Source: Anaerostipes sp.
GTDB taxonomy: Bacteria > Bacillota > Clostridia > Lachnospirales > Lachnospiraceae
Assembly: GCF_018381315.1 (NCBI RefSeq)
Contig: NZ_JAGZSD010000025.1
Coordinates: forward strand, 1-42,867
Direction: 5' to 3'
DNA: 42,867 bases
The notes below the pieces were generated by a model. That model did no database searches, was not told the DNA's origin, and saw only the letters and a program-made list of their open reading frames with translations. Made by a program: the position numbers and the translations under genes. Below are positions 33,094 to 41,527 of this stretch, piece by piece; position 1 is the stretch's first letter, and each line of letters opens with the position of its first letter.

Positions 33094-34632
33094 TCACTTT
33101 AACAGCCCTTTGCTCTTAAGGAAATCTTTTGCCGCTTCTTTCGGCTCTTTTTCTTTTGTCTCTACTTCATAGTTGATCTTTGCCATCACATCGTCAGACA
33201 GAATCCCATCCAGTTTTTGAAACACTTCTTTCAGCTCCGGATGCTCCTTCAGCACATCGTTTCTTACTACATTCCCGCAGGAATAAGAAGGATAAAAGTT
33301 CTTGTCATCTTTTAAGACCGTCACGTCAGATACACTCAGCTGGCCGTCTGTAGTAAAAATAATCATGACATCAATCTTCTTCTGTGCCATAGCCTTATAT
33401 TTCAGGCCGATATCCATATCCACCGTCTTTTTAAACTTCATTCCGTAAGTCTTGCAGAGAGCATCGTAACCGTCCTCCCGCTCAAAAAAGTCGTATTCAG
33501 CCCCGAACGTCAGCTGTGATGACACAGCCTTTAAGTCTGAATTCGTCTTCAAATGATATTTTTCAGCAATCTCCCGCCGCACCGCCAGACCGTATGTGTT
33601 GTTAAATCCATACATTCCAAGCCACTGCATACGGCATTTGTCATTATAGCCGCTCTTCAGCTGGGGAAACATATCTTCCGTATATACACCGCTTTTTTTC
33701 AGCACCATATTCCATCCGGTCCCTGTGTACTCCGGATAGATATCAAATTCTCCTTTTTCCATGGCCGGCTGAATGTTGGATGTACCGCCTCCCACACCCT
33801 GGGTCAATTCTGCCTTCAGGCCTGTATCCTGCTCGATGAGAATACTCAGCATCTCACCCAGCACATACTGCTCTGTCATAGGCTTTGTGGCGATGTGTAC
33901 GGTATCTTTTTTCCTCTGACCGAACAAAGATACAGCCGTCATGGAGACCAAAGCTGCAAGGACCAGGAGCAGCAAAATTCTGTTTGTCTTCTTTGCTCTT
34001 TTATCTCTGGTCTTCATCCGCCTTTCTGCAAATCCCAGAATGAGATCCATAACCAGTGCCAAAAGAGCAATCAAAAGGCTGCCTGCCATGGTCATGGCCG
34101 GATTATTTGTGGTGATTCCCCTGTATATGGCCACTCCCAGGCCTCCTGCCCCTATAAAGGATGCAATACCGGTAAGGGCAATGGTCATGGTCACCATATT
34201 TCTGATCCCTGACATAATAACCGGCATGGCAAGAGGCAGTTTGATCTTAAATAAGATCTGCGCCCTGGTGCTTCCCATCCCTTTGGCCGCTTCCAGGATT
34301 CCTTCATCTATGTGGCTCATTCCTGTATGGGTATTTCTGACCATCGGAAGCAGCGCATAAACCGTCAGTGCAATCACCGCTGTGGCATTTCCGATGCCGG
34401 AGAACGGAATCAAAAATCCCAGCATGGAAATAGACGGAATTGTATAAAGAAAATTAATCAGTCCCAGCGCCGGCTTGGCATACCTCTGATACTCACTGAT
34501 CAGAATGCCTACGATCCCTCCGAAAAGTATGGCAATAAAAATCGCAATCAGCGAAATCTCCAAATGTTCCAAAGCCAGACTCAGGAAAAACCCTCTTCGT
34601 TGTGTAAGTACAGTCCACATTTGCTGCAGCAT
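33094..34632 (-). CDS. opuFB: Osmoprotectant ABC transporter permease/substrate-binding fusion
   Basis: A 512-residue fusion. Residues about 1-215 are the permease with the EAA-type loop (EAAKGMGSTRAQILFKIKLP); after another membrane segment (about 220-240), residues about 245-512 are an extracytoplasmic OpuAC-type binding domain (IATKPMTEQYVLGEM, FDIYPEYTGTGW). This one-polypeptide layout is the OpuF type. Aromatic residues in the YPEYTGTGW segment fit a quaternary-ammonium cage, but the ligand (betaine, choline, carnitine) cannot be read. GGAAGGA precedes the ATG and lies in the end of the upstream gene. Confidence 0.92.
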   Translation of the reverse strand: MLQQMWTVLTQRRGFFLSLALEHLEISLIAIFIAILFGGIVGILISEYQRYAKPALGLINFLYTIPSISMLGFLIPFSGIGNATAVIALTVYALLPMVRNTHTGMSHIDEGILEAAKGMGSTRAQILFKIKLPLAMPVIMSGIRNMVTMTIALTGIASFIGAGGLGVAIYRGITTNNPAMTMAGSLLIALLALVMDLILGFAERRMKTRDKRAKKTNRILLLLVLAALVSMTAVSLFGQRKKDTVHIATKPMTEQYVLGEMLSILIEQDTGLKAELTQGVGGGTSNIQPAMEKGEFDIYPEYTGTGWNMVLKKSGVYTEDMFPQLKSGYNDKCRMQWLGMYGFNNTYGLAVRREIAEKYHLKTNSDLKAVSSQLTFGAEYDFFEREDGYDALCKTYGMKFKKTVDMDIGLKYKAMAQKKIDVMIIFTTDGQLSVSDVTVLKDDKNFYPSYSCGNVVRNDVLKEHPELKEVFQKLDGILSDDVMAKINYEVETKEKEPKEAAKDFLKSKGLLK

Positions 34633-34635
34633 AGA

Positions 34636-35247
34636 TTATCCTTCCTTCCTTTGAATTGCCCCTGCAGGACACTGTTCTTCACACAGCCCGCAGTGCAGGC
34701 AGTGTTCTGCCTGTATCTCAAACGGCTCACCTTCCCTGATGCACTGCGAAGGACACGCTTCTTTACATGCCCCGCAGCCTGTGCAGGAATCCGTGATGCA
34801 GAAACCTTTGTCCTCTTTTGTCATCGTTCCTATGGCAAACTGCTCTCTGTAAACAGGATTTCTGCCCAGGTCAAAAAATTCCAGCTGTGCGTCCTCTATA
34901 CAGAAAGCTTCCAGAATATAACGCTTTTTCTCAGGATAAAGCTCCTTCATGGAAGGATTCTCATCAAAGATCCTGTCAATCCACATCGTTTGGTCTGTCA
35001 GTCTTTTTACCGGCCCGGACAGACGGATCATCTGATACTCCCTGTTCATGCCGGTAACCGCTGTATATTTCTCTGCTGTCAGCTGTCGGTAAAAGTCTTT
35101 CCCTCTTGCAGTACAAAAATACAGCTTTTCTTCCTCCACAAGCATAACATCGATAATACGTACCCGGGGACGGCCATGTTCATCTACTGTGGCAAACGCC
35201 GCATCTTTTATTTTTCTTAATAGTGCAAGGCAGTCTTTTGCTGTCAT
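34636..35247 (-). CDS. Pyridoxamine-5'-phosphate-oxidase-like flavin domain fused to ferredoxin
   Basis: A 203-residue protein. Residues about 1-140 form a split-barrel FMN-binding domain (FATVDEHGRPRVRIID), and the C-terminus carries two [4Fe-4S] motifs, CTGCGACKEACP and CLHCGLCEEQCP. It is likely a flavin/iron-sulfur redox protein; the substrate is unknown. The start at 35247 has GGAGG upstream. Only three bases separate it from opuFB, so it leads the transporter operon and may act on the imported amine. A true vitamin B6 oxidase role is not implied. Confidence 0.87.
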   Translation of the reverse strand: MTAKDCLALLRKIKDAAFATVDEHGRPRVRIIDVMLVEEEKLYFCTARGKDFYRQLTAEKYTAVTGMNREYQMIRLSGPVKRLTDQTMWIDRIFDENPSMKELYPEKKRYILEAFCIEDAQLEFFDLGRNPVYREQFAIGTMTKEDKGFCITDSCTGCGACKEACPSQCIREGEPFEIQAEHCLHCGLCEEQCPAGAIQRKEG

Positions 35248-35284
35248 CTGTTTATCCTCCTGTTCTAAAATCAATCCTGAAATT

Positions 35285-35313
35285 ATCATAAGCCTGCAAT
35301 CTCCAAACGTAAA
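35285..35313 (-). promoter_or_regulatory. Candidate promoter of the flavin-ferredoxin/opuF operon
   Basis: On the minus strand TTTACG (35308-35313), 17 bases, TATGAT (35285-35290), about 38 bases before the start codon. Confidence 0.4.
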
Positions 35314-35372
35314 GTACGCACAAAAAAGTTGCCTGGGCACCAGGAAGATACCCGGTTTCTTTCAGATACTGT

Positions 35373-35413
35373 AAAAGGAGCGGCTAACTTCTGCAAATTA
35401 ACCGCTCCTTTTT
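35373..35413. terminator. Terminator after the kinase-pdx-TIGR04076 transcript
   Basis: GGAGCGGCTAA (35377-35387) pairs with TTAACCGCTCC (35398-35408) with one wobble, flanked by A- and T-tracts. It overlaps the stop of the small TIGR04076 gene and ends the minus-strand transcript. Confidence 0.88.
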
Positions 35414-35678
35414 ATTCCTCACTGATTACTTCTGCTTTAAATACATTGATCGTATCTGCATCCGGACAGCAGAATACTGCCGTTTTCTCAGGCTGTCCCG
35501 GGATGGATCCTCCGTACCTCAAAATGTCAACATACGGAAAAGCCACATGCATGGCCATGGGACAGAGACTGCCCCTCTCCGTATCAAAATCAAAACTGTC
35601 TCCGATGCTGTGGCCCCGGTGGCAGCCTTTATTTCCTTTTCTGTCAATCAGTGTAATGTTAATCTTGGGACGACTCAA
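35412..35678 (-). CDS. TIGR04076 family protein (short copy)
   Basis: An 88-residue protein of the uncharacterised TIGR04076 family: KINITLID, GHSIGDSFDF, the conserved LCPMAMH and a Cys-rich strand near the end (VFCCPDADTINVFKAEV). It starts with TTG at 35678 (GGAGG nine bases upstream) and overlaps the pyridoxamine kinase gene by 20 bases, so the two are coupled. A second family member is at 40411. Function unknown. Confidence 0.75.
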   Translation of the reverse strand: MSRPKINITLIDRKGNKGCHRGHSIGDSFDFDTERGSLCPMAMHVAFPYVDILRYGGSIPGQPEKTAVFCCPDADTINVFKAEVISEE

Positions 35679-36495
35679 AATTCAGCACCTCCAGATTTTT
35701 CTCGATAGGGATCCCCTTGAACTTATCCGCGGTATCTTTGTTTAAAAGGATCAGCTGCCTCACTGCGGACATGGCTCTTTTCACAGCCTTCTCAAGAGGG
35801 ATCTGGTTCAGCACCTGGCTTACAAGAATCGCAGAGAAAATGTCCCCGGTTCCCGGGAAACGGACAGGAACACATTCAAACGGAATCTTTGAGACCGTCT
35901 CTGTCTTATCATCATAGACAAACACAAAATCCCCGTGTTTTGTCTTTACACTTGTGATGACCACAGATTTTGCTCCGAGCATGCGCAGCCTTTTAAGCAG
36001 TTCTTCTGCCTCCTGGTCCGACACAACTTCCTTTTCCTGATAAATATCAGCCAAAAATGCCGCTTCTGTCAGATTGGGCACGATCACGTCAGCCAGAGAA
36101 CAGAGATCTCTCATATACCCTATGGTTCTGCTGTCGATGCCGTTATAAAGCTTTCCTTCATCCCCCATGATGGGATCTGCAAAGATCCAGGTTCCTCTCT
36201 TTTTCTGCTCCCTTAAGTATCCGCAGATCAGCTTTCCCTGCTCTTCTGAGACAATAAATCCTGTACAGACAGCATCAAAGGAAAAGTTCAGCTCTTCCCA
36301 GACATTTAATGTCTGCCTCATATAATCAGTCGTCTCTAAGATCTCAAACCTTCCGTAATCCAGAGTATTAGATACAAGAGCCGTGGGAAGGCTGTACAGA
36401 TTCAGCCCTGCATGGGTCATCACCGGAAGCATGGCAGACAATGCCACCTTGCCGTATCCGGCCATATCATTGATTAAAAGTATTTGATCTTTCAT
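35659..36495 (-). CDS. Pyridoxamine kinase
   Basis: A 278-residue PfkB/ribokinase-superfamily kinase of the PdxK/PdxY group, which phosphorylates B6 vitamers in salvage. N-terminal INDMAGYGKVALS, WIFADPIMGDEGKLY, VPNLTEAAFL and the anion-hole/catalytic motif FPGTGDIFSA with the catalytic Asp are all present. AGAGGA precedes the ATG. It lies 15 bases after the hybrid kinase gene. Confidence 0.9.
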   Translation of the reverse strand: MKDQILLINDMAGYGKVALSAMLPVMTHAGLNLYSLPTALVSNTLDYGRFEILETTDYMRQTLNVWEELNFSFDAVCTGFIVSEEQGKLICGYLREQKKRGTWIFADPIMGDEGKLYNGIDSRTIGYMRDLCSLADVIVPNLTEAAFLADIYQEKEVVSDQEAEELLKRLRMLGAKSVVITSVKTKHGDFVFVYDDKTETVSKIPFECVPVRFPGTGDIFSAILVSQVLNQIPLEKAVKRAMSAVRQLILLNKDTADKFKGIPIEKNLEVLNFESSQD

Positions 36496-36510
36496 TTCGT
36501 TCCTCTGCTT

Positions 36511-39500
36511 TCATAGCTTCATATTCTTTTCCAAAACCTTGATCAGCAGTCCGTAATCAATCGGTTTTGATACATGGTCATTCATTCCGGCCGCCAGCGC
36601 CTTTGCCATGTCCTCTGCAAACGCATTGGCTGTCAGTGCAATAATCGGTATTGTCCCAGACTGGGGATGACTGCTTCTCCTGATTTCTTTTGAGGCTGTG
36701 TATCCGTCCATAACCGGCATCTGCAGATCCATCAGCACCGCATGATAATATCCGGGTTCAGAGTCCGTAAACATTTCCAAAGCCTGTCTGCCGTTCTCAG
36801 CCTTATCCACAAGAAACCCTGCCTCCGTCAGGATCGTCTCTGCAATTTCCATATTCAGCTCATTGTCTTCCACCAAAAGGAGCTGTTTTCCTTTCAGTTT
36901 TTCCAGGGTCCGTACCCCCTCCTGTGTATCCCCGTAGGAATCAAGGCCTGACATTCTGTGTTCCACGACCTGATCCGGATCAGCAATCTTAAGATTCAGT
37001 GTCACGATAAAACGGCTTCCTTCACCCTTTTTACTCTCCACCTGAATATTTCCGTTCATGGCGGAGACGATTCCGTGGGCAATCGACATGCCAAGTCCCG
37101 TTCCCTGTACATTGCGGGCTTTGGAATCATCAGCTCTGGAAAACGGTACAAAGATATAACTCAGGAACTCTTCATCCATACCGATTCCGTTGTCCTCCAC
37201 TGTAAAAACAAAGCTGGCATGTCCCGGAAAGCGTCCTGAGACTTCCTGTACCGTGACAGTGATCCTGCCGCCTTCCGAAGTGTACTTGACAGCATTTGTG
37301 ATAAGATTGATCAGAACCTGGCGAAGCCTTCCCGCATCTCCTTCCAGATTTACGTGAACAAGATCTTTTGTTTTAAACAGCAGTTCATGTTCTTTTTTCA
37401 AAGCCTCAGGACGGGTAATGGAGTTGATGTCCGTGATCAGTTCCCTCATGCAGAACGGCCCTTCCGTCAGTTCAATCTTGCCTTTCTCAATCTTTGACAT
37501 ATCCAGGATCTCATCGATCAGGTCCAGCAGATGCCTGCTTGACATATCAATTTTTTCAAGACAGTCTTTTACCTTCTCCGGTTCACCGATCCTGGATGCG
37601 GCAATCGAAGACATTCCAATGATTGCATTCATGGGAGTCCGTATGTCATGTGACATCTGAGCGAGAAAACTGCTTTTTGCTTCATTTGCATTTTTAGCGG
37701 CCTCATAAGCTGCCAGCAATGCCTTTTTGTTCCGTTCCTCCTGCTCCTTTTCCTCTTCCACACTGTGGGCAGCCAGGATCACCTTCACCGGCACTCCATT
37801 CCTGCTTTCCGCCAGAATCACATGCATCCGCATCCATCCATAGCATCCGTCATAATTTCTTCTGAATTCCTGGGCATAGATCGTCTCCCCTGCACCTACC
37901 CTTTTCTGAATGGACTCAATGGAAAGCTCCCGGGCAAACTTCTCCTTCTCTTTTTCATGAATCAAAGCCATATAGGCTGATTTGAGCATATGATAACTGT
38001 CGCTGCCCTTCAGATAATCCTCCAGATCTTTTCTGATTCGGAAAGACTGAAATGTGCCTTCAGTGAGATCTACATAAAAAACAGAGTGATAGAAGGAGGA
38101 AAGCCCCTTGATGATATTTCTTGATTCGAAATAGAGCTTTTTCTGTTTCTCTTCTTCCATTTCCACCATCTTCTGTTCATTGATATTCATATTGGCAAAA
38201 ACGACCTTGGTTACCGTCCCGTCCCGCATTTCCCCAATACTGAAGCGGGAACGCACCCAGCTGATCCGGTCCGGATAAACTCTCCGAAAATCCACATCAT
38301 AGACCGGCTGATCCGCCGAAAGAGTCCGCCTGAGAAAATCAGGATTCCCTGCTCTGCGCATCTTTTCCTGATCTTCCTCATAAACGTGCTCACATATAAA
38401 CTTTTCGTAATACAGGCTGAGACTTCCTTTTGGAAACTCTCTGCGCCTGTAAATATCAGCTTCCTGCCAGATGGCCTCTTCTATGTCATTTTCCAAATCA
38501 AACAAATAAATAGAATAATAACACTCACATAGATTGGACAGCACATTTTCTCTCAGCTGCGACTCCCTCTTGTCATCAATACAGCGGAGAGTCAGCAGGA
38601 TATGCTCTTCCCGGTTCTGCTGGATGCACGCAGAATAATAATCATAGTAATGAAGATTCCCCCCGTCATCAGCAACTCTCAGTACTCCTTCCAGATAACT
38701 TTTTTTCCGGTAACTCTGCTTATCAAAAATCTGATCCAGCAGTTCCCTGTCTTCCAGAGGCATCTTCTGCTTCATCCTGCTCTGGAAATCCCCGAATGTC
38801 CCATGGCTTTCAAGACAAATCAGGTCTTCTGACCCATGGATACAGCTGTACTCTGATTTCCTCAGATCCGCACTGATGACCAGCTGATAGATCTGGGATA
38901 CCGCAACCTGAGCAGTCCTTGCGTTGATCCTGGCCTCCATCTCCTTATCCTGCTCATCAAAAGCCACGATCACCCACGGAAATTCCTCAGAATAACCTGC
39001 TGACGGCACAATTTTAATTCTTTTCCAGTCTCCGGTTCTGCTGCGGTAAAATTCTTCAATCTGTGTCTCTCCTTCAAGAATCCGTTCTTTTATGTAATGG
39101 CTTTTCACAATATTGGAAATCGTCTTCTCATACCTGTATGACGCCTCATTGGCAGCATAACAGCAGAAAAACTCTTCATAGTCTGAAAACATCTGTGTAA
39201 AAAGCCGGAAAGAGTCTGATGTCTTAATCGTCTTATACGTCCTGTCCTGCACATTGCACAGAAAAATGCCGGTATAGCTGTCACTGAGGGACTGAATCAC
39301 CGCATCATACTCCTGTTTGAGCATAACTGTGTTGGTGATATTCTGGTGATACCCCCTCAGGCGCACTCCCTGTTTATAATTCCAGTCCCGGACTCCCCCG
39401 CAGCGTACATAAATACGTCCCCATTTTGGATGTTCCCAGGGATACTGTACTTCTGCCTGTTCATCCTTTATCATTTTTTCCACTCCGGACTCAATGATCG

Positions 39501-39708
39501 GATAATAATCATCCTCAATGCGGTCATACCATTCCTGATAGCATTGTTCCGGCGCAGGCTCCGATTCAAACCCCAGCAGCCCGAGCATAGAGCTGTCGGC
39601 GTACATTCTCGGCTCTTGGCCATCATCTAATTCAATTACCCAAAGCCCTGTCTGGGCCTGGCGCAGAATCTCCTGAAGTTTCTGCGTGTCTCTGAAATGG
39701 TCAAGCAT
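36511..39708 (-). CDS. Cytosolic PAS-containing hybrid histidine kinase
   Basis: A 1065-residue hybrid sensor kinase. The first ~650 residues are several PAS-like regions (for example around WKRIKIVPSAGYSEEFPW and FRRNYDGCYGWMRMHV) with no signal peptide or membrane helix. HisKA has His687 in SHDIRTPMN; HATPase_c has ITNAVKYTSEGG, VEDNGIGM and GTGLGMSI; the C-terminal receiver has Asp994 in LMDLQMPVMDG and EDN near its start. No HPt or DNA-binding domain is attached and no partner regulator is next to it, so its output is unclear; phosphatase or phosphorelay to a distant protein is possible. Its promoter carries an inverted repeat around the -10 box. Confidence 0.92.
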   Translation of the reverse strand: MLDHFRDTQKLQEILRQAQTGLWVIELDDGQEPRMYADSSMLGLLGFESEPAPEQCYQEWYDRIEDDYYPIIESGVEKMIKDEQAEVQYPWEHPKWGRIYVRCGGVRDWNYKQGVRLRGYHQNITNTVMLKQEYDAVIQSLSDSYTGIFLCNVQDRTYKTIKTSDSFRLFTQMFSDYEEFFCCYAANEASYRYEKTISNIVKSHYIKERILEGETQIEEFYRSRTGDWKRIKIVPSAGYSEEFPWVIVAFDEQDKEMEARINARTAQVAVSQIYQLVISADLRKSEYSCIHGSEDLICLESHGTFGDFQSRMKQKMPLEDRELLDQIFDKQSYRKKSYLEGVLRVADDGGNLHYYDYYSACIQQNREEHILLTLRCIDDKRESQLRENVLSNLCECYYSIYLFDLENDIEEAIWQEADIYRRREFPKGSLSLYYEKFICEHVYEEDQEKMRRAGNPDFLRRTLSADQPVYDVDFRRVYPDRISWVRSRFSIGEMRDGTVTKVVFANMNINEQKMVEMEEEKQKKLYFESRNIIKGLSSFYHSVFYVDLTEGTFQSFRIRKDLEDYLKGSDSYHMLKSAYMALIHEKEKEKFARELSIESIQKRVGAGETIYAQEFRRNYDGCYGWMRMHVILAESRNGVPVKVILAAHSVEEEKEQEERNKKALLAAYEAAKNANEAKSSFLAQMSHDIRTPMNAIIGMSSIAASRIGEPEKVKDCLEKIDMSSRHLLDLIDEILDMSKIEKGKIELTEGPFCMRELITDINSITRPEALKKEHELLFKTKDLVHVNLEGDAGRLRQVLINLITNAVKYTSEGGRITVTVQEVSGRFPGHASFVFTVEDNGIGMDEEFLSYIFVPFSRADDSKARNVQGTGLGMSIAHGIVSAMNGNIQVESKKGEGSRFIVTLNLKIADPDQVVEHRMSGLDSYGDTQEGVRTLEKLKGKQLLLVEDNELNMEIAETILTEAGFLVDKAENGRQALEMFTDSEPGYYHAVLMDLQMPVMDGYTASKEIRRSSHPQSGTIPIIALTANAFAEDMAKALAAGMNDHVSKPIDYGLLIKVLEKNMKL

Positions 39709-39740
39709 ATCTTTTTCCTTTCCTAAATAAGGTGAACTTT

Positions 39741-39783
39741 GTCATAAATAAGTATATCATGATTTATGACGGATGCCTAATTG
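39741..39783 (-). promoter_or_regulatory. Hybrid kinase promoter with dyad operator
   Basis: GTCATAAAT (39741-39749) and ATTTATGAC (39762-39770) form a perfect dyad that straddles TATACT, the -10 box on the minus strand; TAGGCA 17 bases upstream is a weak -35. Likely a repressor site for the kinase operon. Confidence 0.5.
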
Positions 39784-39797
39784 CTTTGTAACAAAAA

Positions 39798-40400
39798 TCA
39801 GATAATTTTGACGCCTAAAAACCGCACAAGATCCATAGCCTGCCACGGGCTGATTTTCAGTCCGTACAGCTCCCGAAAGCTGTCTGATATCATTATCCCC
39901 TCAATATTGCTGTCAGACAGGTCAATGCCATCCAGCTTTGTCTTAAAAAAGTCTGTTTTGGACAGATTGACTTTCTCAAACTTTACTTTTTTAAACTTTA
40001 CTTCCGCCAAAAATGCTTCACAAAAATCGCATCCTCTGAGCCTGCAGCTGTCCCAGAGTGTCCCCTCATAGTTTGCATAGTGGTAACATCCTTCCTCAAT
40101 CAGGGTTCTGCGGAATGTACTCTGGCTGAAGTCCCCTCCGTCCCCCTTGCATCCCAATATTTCCGTGTCTTTAAAATAGCAGGACTGAAATCTGCAGTTG
40201 GAAAAGTCACAGTTCAAAAATTTCACATGATAAAACATAGAACCGCTGAAATCACAGGCCGTAAACCTGCATTTTTTAAAAGTAACATGATCCAGTTCAA
40301 TCTTTATGGAGCTGTCCGGACACAAGACTTCTCCCTCGTAGTTTTTCTGTACCAGCGGCTCTTCCTCCTCATCCGCTCTTCTTATATCCTCTTCCAGCAT
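39798..40400 (-). CDS. Pentapeptide repeat protein
   Basis: A 200-residue protein; residues about 35-165 are tandem pentapeptides with central Phe/Leu (CRFTACDFSG, CDFSNCRFQSCYF, VKFEKVNLSKTDFF), forming a right-handed quadrilateral beta-helix. The composition is Cys- and Asp-rich. Relatives include McbG/Qnr-type gyrase-protecting proteins, but most family members have no known role and quinolone resistance should not be assumed. Last gene of the glycerate kinase operon, 10 bases after the TIGR04076 gene. Confidence 0.88.
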   Translation of the reverse strand: MLEEDIRRADEEEEPLVQKNYEGEVLCPDSSIKIELDHVTFKKCRFTACDFSGSMFYHVKFLNCDFSNCRFQSCYFKDTEILGCKGDGGDFSQSTFRRTLIEEGCYHYANYEGTLWDSCRLRGCDFCEAFLAEVKFKKVKFEKVNLSKTDFFKTKLDGIDLSDSNIEGIMISDSFRELYGLKISPWQAMDLVRFLGVKII

Positions 40401-40410
40401 CCTGATCCCC

Positions 40411-40755
40411 CTAACGTACCGGTTCGTAATCTAATTCTGATTCTTCTTTTGTTGCCTCCAATTTAAATATGACAGGCCGCAGTCCGTCGTTGCAGCTTAC
40501 AACAGCCACACCGGGCTTCCTGATCCAGTCGCCGTAATAAAACAGGCCCTCCCCGGCACCATGCGATAAGGCAAACACATACTGGTAAATGGCTTTCCAG
40601 GCTTCATCACACAGCCCGTCAGGCTTTGCGTAGTCCGCATAGAATACCTGGCCTTCCTTCATCATCGGACAGGCCGTGAGCCCCTCTGCGCCGTATTCTT
40701 TGGCTAAGTCTTCATGAAACAGTGTCTTTAATACCGTAATCTTTACTTTTTTCAT
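40411..40755 (-). CDS. TIGR04076 family protein (long copy)
   Basis: A 114-residue member of TIGR04076: KKVKITVLKTLFHEDLAKEY, CPMMKEGQVFYADY, YVFALSHGAG, and VAVVSCNDGLRPVIFKLEA. The start at 40755 has GGAGG seven bases upstream; an ATG at 40773 would place that ribosome binding site inside the gene. The family's function is unknown. It is longer than the copy at 35412 and keeps the mid-region Trp/Tyr-rich segment that the short copy has changed. Confidence 0.85.
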   Translation of the reverse strand: MKKVKITVLKTLFHEDLAKEYGAEGLTACPMMKEGQVFYADYAKPDGLCDEAWKAIYQYVFALSHGAGEGLFYYGDWIRKPGVAVVSCNDGLRPVIFKLEATKEESELDYEPVR

Positions 40756-40786
40756 ACAATACCCTCCTGTCAATGGTTATGGATAC

Positions 40787-41527
40787 TTACTGTCTGCTGT
40801 CTTTTTCTGCGGCTACGATCAGCATCATCGGACGCCGCATCTCATCCTGCATACCCGGAAGATCCATCATTTCCTCTGTCGGCTTTGGTTCTATAATATG
40901 CCGCAGCACAAAGCCGCAGCAAAGCAGTGTATTCAGGTATCCAGTCAGTGTTCTGTGGTATTTTACCACCTGTTCTCCGAGAAAGACTGCATCCCTTTTT
41001 CCCTCATAAAAATACCGGTCTACGGGAAAATGAAGAATCTCTCCATTTTTATCGTAATACCAGTCCTGGGTCCCATATGCAGTAAAGACCGGATGTTCTG
41101 CCGAAAATACAAACTGTCCGCCGGGTACTGTCCATTGGCTGATCTTTTCTGCCAGAGCCTCAAAGTCTTTCACATAATGAAATGCCAGGGAACTGATGAC
41201 TGCGTCAAAAGAATCCTTTGGAAATTCTAAATCTTCCATAGCACAGCGGCGGTACTCAATCTTTGCATGACTGTTTTTCTCTTTGGCTGTCTCCAGCATT
41301 TTCTTAGATATATCGATACCTACAACGGATTCTGCTCCGTGTTCAGCCGCATACATACAGTGCCATCCGTATCCGCAGCCCAGATCCAGCACCCTTTTTC
41401 CTGAGAAATCGGGCAGCACCTTCTGAAGCTCAGACCATTCGCCTGCACCTTTGAGTCCTTTTTTTGAACGGTCCATCTCACTGTATTTCTTAAAAAATTT
41501 ATCACTGTCATATTTATTTTCTTTCAT
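40787..41527 (-). CDS. Class I SAM-dependent methyltransferase
   Basis: A 246-residue methyltransferase with motif I VLDLGCGYGWHCMYAAEHG, motif II region VVGIDISKKMLETA and motif IV FDAVISSLAFHYV. Substrate unknown, probably a small molecule. It overlaps the glycerate kinase gene by 14 bases and lies 31 bases before the TIGR04076 gene. Confidence 0.9.
   Translation of the reverse strand: MKENKYDSDKFFKKYSEMDRSKKGLKGAGEWSELQKVLPDFSGKRVLDLGCGYGWHCMYAAEHGAESVVGIDISKKMLETAKEKNSHAKIEYRRCAMEDLEFPKDSFDAVISSLAFHYVKDFEALAEKISQWTVPGGQFVFSAEHPVFTAYGTQDWYYDKNGEILHFPVDRYFYEGKRDAVFLGEQVVKYHRTLTGYLNTLLCCGFVLRHIIEPKPTEEMMDLPGMQDEMRRPMMLIVAAEKDSRQ

Noticed and set aside
34636..36495. Flavin-ferredoxin protein and pyridoxamine kinase as one vitamin B6 operon
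   Set aside because: They are separated by a strong terminator (35373-35413) and a new promoter, and the flavin domain family is broad.
39798..40400. Pentapeptide protein as a Qnr-type quinolone resistance gene
   Set aside because: Only the general repeat fold is visible; nothing distinguishes it as a gyrase protector.
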